Source: Candidatus Aerophobetes bacterium Ae_b3b
Lineage (GTDB): Bacteria; Aerophobota; Aerophobia; Aerophobales; AE-B3A
Direction of reading: 5' to 3'
Assembly (NCBI GenBank): GCA_005223085.1
Contig: NJBP01000062.1
Span: 1 to 11,193 of the forward strand
DNA: 11,193 nt
The notes beneath the pieces are model-generated. The model was not told the DNA's origin. It did not search any database and saw only the letters and a list, made by a program, of their open reading frames with translations. Shown piece by piece: positions 6,344-11,193 of this stretch. Numbering within the stretch: position 1 is the stretch's first letter; each line of letters opens with the position of its first letter. The translations under genes were made by a program, and so were the position numbers.

Positions 6344-7195
6344 ATGGTCACTATAGATGATTACCAGGGTCAGGTTACTGCCTGGTGTCCAGGCTGTGGT
6401 GATTTCGGGATTCTTCAGGCGCTAAAGAAAGCCCTGGTGAACCTTAAGCTAGAACCTCATCAAGTATTAATCGTCTCAGGAATTGGTCAGGCTTCTAAGC
6501 TGCCTCACTATATGCGATGCAATACCTTCAACGGTCTTCATGGAAGAATCCTTCCGGTGGCCACCGGGGCCAAGGTAGCTAACCAGGAGTTAGTGGTCAT
6601 CGGCGTGGGAGGAGATGGAGACAATTACGGAGAAGGAGGTAACCATTTCCTTCACGCCATTCGTCGGAACATAGATATAACGCTGCTGGTTCACAACAAC
6701 AAGGTCTATGGGTTAACCAAGGGACAAGCCTCTCCTACCAGTGATCCTGCCTTTGTCACCAAGGTGCAACCGGGAGGAGTCGTTTCATCTTCTTTTAACC
6801 CTCTTTCTCTGGCTATTTCCCAGGATGCTGGTTTCGTCAGTAGAGGCTGGTCTGGCGATATAGATCATCTTTCCTGGCTCATAAAGCAGGCCATTCAACA
6901 TAAGGGATTTTCTTTGGTAGACACTTTGCAGCCCTGTGTAACTTTTAATAAAAAGAACACCTACCGCTGGTATAAAGAGAGAGTCTATAAACTAGCTGAA
7001 GAATATGATCCCACTGACAGATTAGCTGCTTTTGAAAGGGCTCAGGAGTGGGGAGATAGAATACCAATTGGTATTTTTTACCGAAAGCAAAAACCAACTT
7101 TCGAGGACCAACTGGCAGGTCTCAAAAAAGGTCCCTTATTCAGGCAAAAACTGGATCCTTCTCAGCTCAAGCCTTTGCTGGAAACTTTATCCTGA
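6344..7195 (+). CDS. korB: 2-oxoacid:ferredoxin oxidoreductase, beta subunit
   Basis: The TPP- and iron-sulfur-binding subunit of the KorAB enzyme, 283 residues, normal length. WCPGCGDFGILQALKKAL (14-31) opens the protein. The TPP/Mg motif is GDGDNYGEGGNHFLHAIRRN (90-109), ending at the HNNKVYGLTKGQASPTS loop (117-133). Cys15, Cys18, Cys59 and Cys198 are the four expected ligands of the [4Fe-4S] cluster next to TPP. The GIGQASKLPHYMRCNTFNGLHGR segment is characteristic of this family. The ribosome site AAGGGA lies within the last codons of korA, so the two are translationally linked. The protein has no ferredoxin-like domain; electrons must pass to free ferredoxin. Confidence 0.94.
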   Translation: MVTIDDYQGQVTAWCPGCGDFGILQALKKALVNLKLEPHQVLIVSGIGQASKLPHYMRCNTFNGLHGRILPVATGAKVANQELVVIGVGGDGDNYGEGGNHFLHAIRRNIDITLLVHNNKVYGLTKGQASPTSDPAFVTKVQPGGVVSSSFNPLSLAISQDAGFVSRGWSGDIDHLSWLIKQAIQHKGFSLVDTLQPCVTFNKKNTYRWYKERVYKLAEEYDPTDRLAAFERAQEWGDRIPIGIFYRKQKPTFEDQLAGLKKGPLFRQKLDPSQLKPLLETLS

Positions 7196-7313
7196 GAGAA
7201 ATTTTGGCCATGGAACAGGAACATGCCATGGATCTTGAGCAGGCACTGGGAAAATGAGGGGATGAAAAATTTAAAGCCAATAGGAATCTACATAGGACCC
7301 AGGGAGATGACCG

Positions 7314-8069
7314 ATGCCTCCAAGCGCAGAGCTCATAAGAATAGGTTTTTTAGCCAGTCTGGTGGCCGGCCTTGCCACCGGGGCGGGGGCTTTGCCCGTT
7401 TTATTCACCAAGCAGGTTTCGGATAGAATACTGGATGTCATGCTCGGATTTGCCGCCGGGGTGATGTTAGCGGCTACTGCCTTCAGTCTCCTTATTCCGG
7501 CAATTGAACTGGGCGGGATCTGGATAGCTGTTCTGGGGACCGTAATTGGAGGCTTGTTCCTTCATCTGGTTGATCGCTTTACCCCTCATCTTCATTTCAT
7601 ATCCGGACCAGAAGGACCCTCTTCAAACCTTAGGGGTATTTGGCTCTTAATTATAGCTATAACCATTCACAATTTTCCCGAAGGACTGGCGGTAGGAGTG
7701 AGTTTTGGTAGTGGAGATATGGGGGCCGGGACGGCCCTAGCTACCGGAATCGGACTTCAAAATATGCCCGAGGGCCTGGCGGTGGCCTTACCATTGGTGC
7801 GGGAAAAATATCACCGAAGAAAGGCTCTGTGGTACGCCACCCTCACCGGTTTGGTGGAACCCGTCGGAGGTCTTTTGGGAGTGTCCATTGTCAGTTTGGC
7901 ACGGCCCCTTCTTCCCCTGGGTCTTGCCTTTGCTGCCGGAGCGATGTTATTTGTCGTCTGTGACGAAATGATTCCTGAAAGCCATCGAAAGGGCCACGAA
8001 AGAGATGCCACTTTTGGATTGATGGCTGGCTTCGTCATCATGATGGTGCTCGACACTATCTTTGGCTAG
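7314..8069 (+). CDS. ZIP-family metal transporter (GufA/ZupT-like)
   Basis: A 251-residue polytopic inner-membrane protein of the ZIP family, which imports divalent metals such as Zn2+, Fe2+ or Mn2+. The N-terminal hydrophobic segments include IGFLASLVAGLATGAGALP and DVMLGFAAGVMLAATAF. The metal-path signatures are HNFPEG (119-124, transmembrane helix IV) and QNMPEG (149-154, helix V); the Q in place of the first His of the second motif is usual for the GufA branch. EPVGG at 182-186 and CDEMIPESH at 216-224 are also typical. The cytosolic loop 88-106 contains PHLHF, a weak His-rich metal loop. The ATG at 7314 has GGGAG seven bases upstream. It follows korB by 118 bases with no terminator and may be co-transcribed. 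The metal cannot be predicted. Confidence 0.92.
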   Translation: MPPSAELIRIGFLASLVAGLATGAGALPVLFTKQVSDRILDVMLGFAAGVMLAATAFSLLIPAIELGGIWIAVLGTVIGGLFLHLVDRFTPHLHFISGPEGPSSNLRGIWLLIIAITIHNFPEGLAVGVSFGSGDMGAGTALATGIGLQNMPEGLAVALPLVREKYHRRKALWYATLTGLVEPVGGLLGVSIVSLARPLLPLGLAFAAGAMLFVVCDEMIPESHRKGHERDATFGLMAGFVIMMVLDTIFG

Positions 8070-8312
8070 AATAATGGCCATTGATGGGCAAAATGAGGCC
8101 GTGCTGGTAGATGTGATAGCCATGTGAGCAACCAGAGTATAGCTGAATAGTGTAGTATCAAACAGCAAAGAAAGTGAAGACCAAAACTAGTTCAGCCACG
8201 GGGATAAATCCGAAATACTTTGGCATATCACCAATTTCCAAGGGTATCCGAGCCAGGTCAGATATGAACGAGTTAAGCGACATTGCAAAAAAAAAGTTGT
8301 GAGGTGATAAAA

Positions 8313-9530
8313 ATGAAAAAGTATAGTGTGCCAGAAATATCTGAAGGTGTATACTGGGTAGGAGTAAAGGACTGGAACCGCACAATGTTCGATGCTCTTA
8401 TTCCCCTTCCTCAGGGAACAACATACAACGCCTATCTGGTGAAGGGAAAAGAAAAAACTGTTCTTATTGATACTGTAAATCCAGGATTCGAAAAAGAATT
8501 GGGTGAGAAAATTGGTCAGGTAATAGATCTAGCCGATCTAGATTACATTGTGATGAATCATGCTGAGCCAGATCATGCTGGTACGATTCCGTATATAATC
8601 AAGGTAAGTAAAGAAGCATCGCTTATTACCACAGAAAAAGGTGCAAAGATGGCGAAAATCTACTATAACGTGCCAGAAAAAAGAATAAAAACAGTTAAAG
8701 ATGGAGATATCATTGAACTTGGTGGTAAAACCTTAAAATTCATCGAGGCTCCCTGGCTCCACTGGCCAGAAACGATGTTCACCTATCTTGTCGACAATAA
8801 AATTCTATTCTCCTGTGATTTCTTTGGGTCTCATACTGCTTTTGGACTCTACGATGAGGATGTTGAAGAATTAATTCCCTTGGCCAAGAGATATTTTGGT
8901 GAAATAATGATGCCCTTCAAAAATATGGGTAAGAAAGCCCTGGAGAAAGTAAAGGAGCTGGAGATTGAAATTATTGCACCGAGCCACGGTCCTGTTCATA
9001 AAAACCCTGAAAGAATTCTTGAGGCTTATCGTACATGGACTGCTGGAGAAACAAGGGAAAAGGTAATCATCGTTTATGTAAGCATGTGGAACTCCACCCA
9101 GGCAATGATAAAAACGATGGTTGAAACGCTACTATCTGAAGGCATTGAGGTAAGTCTATACAACCTTCCCACTGCGGACATAGGCGATATAGCCAGGGAC
9201 CTTGTTGATTCGCGAGCAATTGTTCTGGGGACGCCAACAGTGTTGGCAGGGATGCACCCTCTGGCTATATACGCATCATATCTGGTAAAGGCGCTGCGCC
9301 CACCCTTAAAATATGGCGCTGTTCTCAGCTCTTATGGTTGGGGTGGAGGGGCCCCACGACAAGCGCTGGAAATTCTAGGCCCGACAAAAATCGAAGTGGT
9401 TGGAACACTTGAGATAAATGGTCCTCCATCAGCCGATGATCACCAAAAAGTAATTGAGATAGGGAAACAGCTTTCTAATAAAATAAAGGAAATGGGCAAT
9501 GCGGCCGACAGAACAGTTAAAAGGTTTTGA
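8313..9530 (+). CDS. fprA: Flavodiiron protein (FprA-type)
   Basis: A cytoplasmic flavodiiron protein of 405 residues that reduces O2 to water and/or NO to N2O using electrons from a rubredoxin or a flavin reductase-rubredoxin. The N-terminal metallo-beta-lactamase-like domain carries the full diiron ligand set: His83, Glu85, Asp87 and His88 in NHAEPDHAG, His150 in WLHWPETM, Asp169 in FSCDFFGSH, and His225 in APSHGPVHKNP. The C-terminal flavodoxin domain starts at about residue 250, with VYVSMWNSTQAM as the FMN phosphate loop, GTPTVLAGMHP (306-316) and SSYGWGGGAP (339-348). No extra rubredoxin domain is fused. The ATG at 8313 is chosen over an upstream in-frame TTG because GAGGTGAT lies a few bases before it. 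The C-terminus NAADRTVKRF abuts a thiol peroxidase remnant, so the last residues may be a deletion junction. The gene is AT-richer than the downstream aldo/keto reductase. Confidence 0.95.
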   Translation: MKKYSVPEISEGVYWVGVKDWNRTMFDALIPLPQGTTYNAYLVKGKEKTVLIDTVNPGFEKELGEKIGQVIDLADLDYIVMNHAEPDHAGTIPYIIKVSKEASLITTEKGAKMAKIYYNVPEKRIKTVKDGDIIELGGKTLKFIEAPWLHWPETMFTYLVDNKILFSCDFFGSHTAFGLYDEDVEELIPLAKRYFGEIMMPFKNMGKKALEKVKELEIEIIAPSHGPVHKNPERILEAYRTWTAGETREKVIIVYVSMWNSTQAMIKTMVETLLSEGIEVSLYNLPTADIGDIARDLVDSRAIVLGTPTVLAGMHPLAIYASYLVKALRPPLKYGAVLSSYGWGGGAPRQALEILGPTKIEVVGTLEINGPPSADDHQKVIEIGKQLSNKIKEMGNAADRTVKRF

Positions 9531-9673
9531 TTAAAGAACTGAAGCTGCTTGCTCGTTCTATCTTCATTATCGATAAAGATGATAGGACAAGGTATATAGA
9601 GATTGTGCCTGAAATAACACGTCATCCTGATTATGATAAGGCGGCTAGGATGGTGAAACAATTAATTACTTAG
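9521..9673 (+). pseudogene. tpx: Truncated thiol peroxidase (C-terminal fragment)
   Basis: Overlapping the fprA stop, an open frame reads KVLIKELKLLARSIFIIDKD, then YIEIVPEITRHPDYD, and ends at TAG 9671-9673. This closely matches the last quarter of atypical 2-Cys thiol peroxidases (yGVLIkE-rLLARsvFviDk-G---YvElVpEit-ePdYdaAl). The peroxidatic and resolving cysteines and the first two thirds of the protein are missing. The frame has a stop at 9518-9520 just before the homology starts, and there is no ribosome site except possibly via coupling from fprA. It is a 5'-deleted relic, and its homology begins exactly in the last four codons of fprA, which suggests a deletion between an ancestral fprA and tpx pair. 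Confidence 0.65.
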
Positions 9674-9845
9674 AGGAGAGGAAAGTATATGAAAACTTTG
9701 ATTATCATTACTTCAAGGTAGCCATTTAACCTCCCCGCTTTTGTACGAGAGACAATGAATATACTCAAAAAGAAGTGAGTAAAATCTATGAGAAAAATAT
9801 CGCCGCATTCCTAGAGCATTATGCTTGTTAAAAAGGAGAAAACAG
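9674..9845 (+). pseudogene. Gene scraps between tpx remnant and aldo/keto reductase
   Basis: A strong GAGGAGAGGAA site (9673-9683) is followed by ATG at 9689, but the frame gives only MKTLIIITSR before TAG at 9719-9721; reading through it continues PFNLPAFVRETMNILKKK to a TGA at 9776-9778. In another frame, 9730-9831 is open and reads KEVSKIYEKNIAAFLEHYAC at its end, which looks like the natural C-terminus of a lost gene that I cannot identify. The aldo/keto reductase ribosome site follows at once. With the tpx relic, the 315 bases from 9531 to 9845 hold no intact gene. Confidence 0.4.
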
Positions 9846-10709
9846 ATGGAGACTGTAGAGCGCATCAATGGTATCCCCGCTCGCGTCTTGGGTAAGACGG
9901 GAGTGAGGCTGACGGTTCTTGGTATAGGCGGCTATCATATCGGTAAACCGTCCGATTCTCAGGTGGGCGTTGGCATCATCCGCACTGCTATTGACGAGGG
10001 AGTTAACTTCCTTGATAATGCCTGGTGTTATCATGACGGCAGAAGTGAGCAAATCATGGGGCGCGCTCTCAAGAATGGTTACCGGGAGAAAGTTTTCCTC
10101 ATGACCAAGAACCACGGACGTGATGGAGTAGCGTTTCGGGAACAACTGGATGAGAGTCTCAGAAGACTTCGGACCGACCAGATCGACCTGCTCCAATTCC
10201 ATGAAATCATCCATGAGGGAGAGCCTGACCGGATCTTCTCCGAAGGTGCGATAGAGGAGGCAGTTAAAGCACGGGAGGCTGACAAGATCAGGTTTATCGG
10301 CTTCACCGGACACCGCTGGCCCCGCCTGCTGGGTCAGATGTTAGATAAGGATTTTCCCTGGGATACGATCCAGTTTCCCACCAACCTGCTCGATGGGCAC
10401 TACCGCAGTTTCGCCAACGAGATCTTGCCCCAAGTGGCCGAGCGGGGCATGGGGATCATCGGCATGAAAAGCCTCGCTGGTGGTCAGATCCTCAAGGCTG
10501 GAGTGTCACCCCAGGAGGCAATCAACTATGCCCTCTCCTTGTCTATCGATACCCTGGTGAGTGGGATAGACTCGCTTAAGGTCCTCGGTCAGAACCTTAC
10601 CATTGTCCGGAACTGGAAGCCGCTCTCAGAGGAGGGACAGAAGCATCTCCTGGAGCGGGTTGCCTCCTTTGCACGTGATGGCCATCTTGAAGACTACAAG
10701 AGGACCTGA
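9846..10709 (+). CDS. Aldo/keto reductase
   Basis: A soluble NAD(P)H-dependent TIM-barrel oxidoreductase of 287 residues. RVLGKTGVRLTVLGIGGYHI is the family's N-terminal beta-hairpin and first strand. The catalytic tetrad is visible as Asp57 and Tyr62 in FLDNAWCYHDGRSE, Lys88 in FLMTKNHG and His119 in LLQFHEI. The late GMKSLAGG (206-213) and TLVSGIDSLKVLGQN (236-250) segments form the cofactor-binding C-terminal part. Unlike many relatives in anaerobes, it has no C-terminal cysteine cluster for iron-sulfur binding. The ATG at 9846 has AAGGAG seven bases upstream; an in-frame TTG at 9825 would place that site inside the gene and is rejected. The coding sequence is clearly GC-richer than fprA (several rows 53-62% by hand count), so it may have a different origin. 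The substrate is unknown. Confidence 0.92.
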   Translation: METVERINGIPARVLGKTGVRLTVLGIGGYHIGKPSDSQVGVGIIRTAIDEGVNFLDNAWCYHDGRSEQIMGRALKNGYREKVFLMTKNHGRDGVAFREQLDESLRRLRTDQIDLLQFHEIIHEGEPDRIFSEGAIEEAVKAREADKIRFIGFTGHRWPRLLGQMLDKDFPWDTIQFPTNLLDGHYRSFANEILPQVAERGMGIIGMKSLAGGQILKAGVSPQEAINYALSLSIDTLVSGIDSLKVLGQNLTIVRNWKPLSEEGQKHLLERVASFARDGHLEDYKRT

Positions 10710-10818
10710 GAGAGGATCACTCTCTCCAAGAAGATGAGCAGATTTAAAGAGGCAGCGGTAAATTCCATCAAAAAGAATCTCTACTAGAGCCTTGCAAACT
10801 TCTCTAAACTACGAGAGG

Positions 10819-10846
10819 TTGACAACCACCGGGCTCTACGTAAAAT
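10819..10846 (+). promoter_or_regulatory. Sigma-70-like promoter of the glutaredoxin-like gene
   Basis: TTGACA (10819-10824, six of six) and TAAAAT (10841-10846, five of six) are separated by 16 bases. The start point would be near 10853, leaving a leader of about 64 bases before the ATG at 10917. A six-base-pair hairpin (10880-10885 with 10892-10897) sits directly before the ribosome site. The rest of 10710-10818 holds no gene that I can support. Confidence 0.65.
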
Positions 10847-10916
10847 TATGCCCAGAGAAAGCTATCCTCTAACTTTGAAACGAAGCCTGATCTTCGTAAA
10901 GGAGGTGTAAGAGCTT

Positions 10917-11193
10917 ATGATGCAGCATGTACCCGGGGAAAATAGGGGAAAAATTACTCTTTATGCTTTGAGTACCTGTGGGTGGTGTGAGAAAACTAAG
11001 AACTTTCTGGATAAGCTTGGAGTCGAGTACTCCTACGTATACGTGGACCTTCTGGAAGGCGAGGAACAAGAATCTGTTATGAATGAAGTTCGGCGTTGGA
11101 ATCCCCATTCCTCTTTCCCCACTGTGGTTGCCAATGAACAGACATGCATAGTAGGATACGATAAACAAAAGATCAAGGAGGCAATAGGGCTAT
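10917..11193 (+). CDS. Glutaredoxin-like protein, partial at the 3' end
   Basis: The first 92 residues of a thioredoxin-fold protein that continues past the window edge. After a ten-residue leader the first strand KITLYALSTCGWCEKTKNFL carries a CGWC redox motif at 21-24, followed by VEYSYVYVDL and EVRRWNPHSSFPTVV, which contains the cis-proline that contacts the substrate. It then reads CIVGYDKQKIKEAIGL. This is the NrdH/glutaredoxin pattern. In several anaerobes such glutaredoxins are encoded beside, or fused to, a ferredoxin:thioredoxin reductase catalytic subunit, which could lie beyond the right edge. The first of two adjacent ATGs is preferred because AAAGGAGGTG lies about nine bases upstream. 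It has its own promoter. Role: thiol-disulfide reduction; the reductant is unknown. Confidence 0.88.
   Translation, partial: MMQHVPGENRGKITLYALSTCGWCEKTKNFLDKLGVEYSYVYVDLLEGEEQESVMNEVRRWNPHSSFPTVVANEQTCIVGYDKQKIKEAIGL

Noticed and set aside
7208-7256. Tiny ORF MEQEHAMDLEQALGK after korB
   Set aside because: Only 15 codons, no good ribosome site and no family resemblance.
8158-8283. Minus-strand ORF ending in a hydrophobic stretch (AELVLVFTFFAV) between the ZIP gene and fprA
   Set aside because: No ribosome site, no recognised family, and it faces against both neighbours; 8070-8312 is better left as a spacer with no supported gene.
10708-10726. gagaga/tctctc hairpin overlapping the aldo/keto reductase stop codon
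   Set aside because: Only six base pairs, weak in GC and without a following T-run, so not supportable as a rho-independent terminator.
10785-10838. tagagcc/ggctcta inverted repeat with an inner cttctc/gagagg stem
   Set aside because: Short arms around a large loop that overlaps the -35 box; it may be chance, and no known operator or RNA family fits.
1-11193. CRISPR array, tRNA, rRNA, transposase or attachment site
   Set aside because: No spaced direct repeats, tRNA-like cloverleaf, rRNA core sequence or transposase motif was found by eye on either strand.

Overview
The window reads as chromosomal DNA from an anaerobic or microaerophilic, probably uncultured bacterium. The evidence is a ferredoxin-dependent 2-oxoacid oxidoreductase (korAB), a flavodiiron protein (FprA), the flavin-reductase part of a probable FprA partner, and a sulfur-carrier gene set. 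Good Shine-Dalgarno sites and sigma-70-like promoter hexamers indicate Bacteria. I cannot name the phylum.

Layout: everything left of about 4104 is on the minus strand and everything right of about 4619 is on the plus strand, so 4105-4618 is a divergent control region. The minus-strand run reads leftward from a good promoter at 4179-4206. Its order is a NifS/IscS-family protein that lacks the PLP lysine, a broken zinc-ribbon gene, a DsrE2-family protein, a TusA-family sulfur carrier, a remnant of glucosyl-3-phosphoglycerate synthase, a GT4 glycosyltransferase, a small ORF, and a flavin reductase that runs off the left edge. NifS-like, DsrE2 and TusA proteins together suggest a persulfide relay. 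The gpgS remnant next to the GT4 suggests a (mannosyl)glucosylglycerate compatible-solute pathway, now broken or rearranged here.

The plus-strand run starts with korA (fused gamma-alpha) and korB, which oxidise a 2-oxoacid to an acyl-CoA and reduce ferredoxin. A ZIP/GufA-type metal transporter, FprA (O2/NO reduction), an aldo/keto reductase and the start of a glutaredoxin-like gene with its own strong promoter follow. FprA and the flavin reductase at the left edge belong to one known detoxification pathway but are not adjacent here.

The gaps are unusually rich in dead genes. I see the 3' end of a thiol peroxidase abutting the end of fprA, a probable methyltransferase 5' remnant before korA, the gpgS remnant, the frameshifted zinc ribbon, and two more unidentified scraps before the aldo/keto reductase. 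The most notable observations are the NifS homologue with several replaced active-site residues beside DsrE2 and TusA, and a structured element at 4343-4404 with two mutually exclusive pairings.
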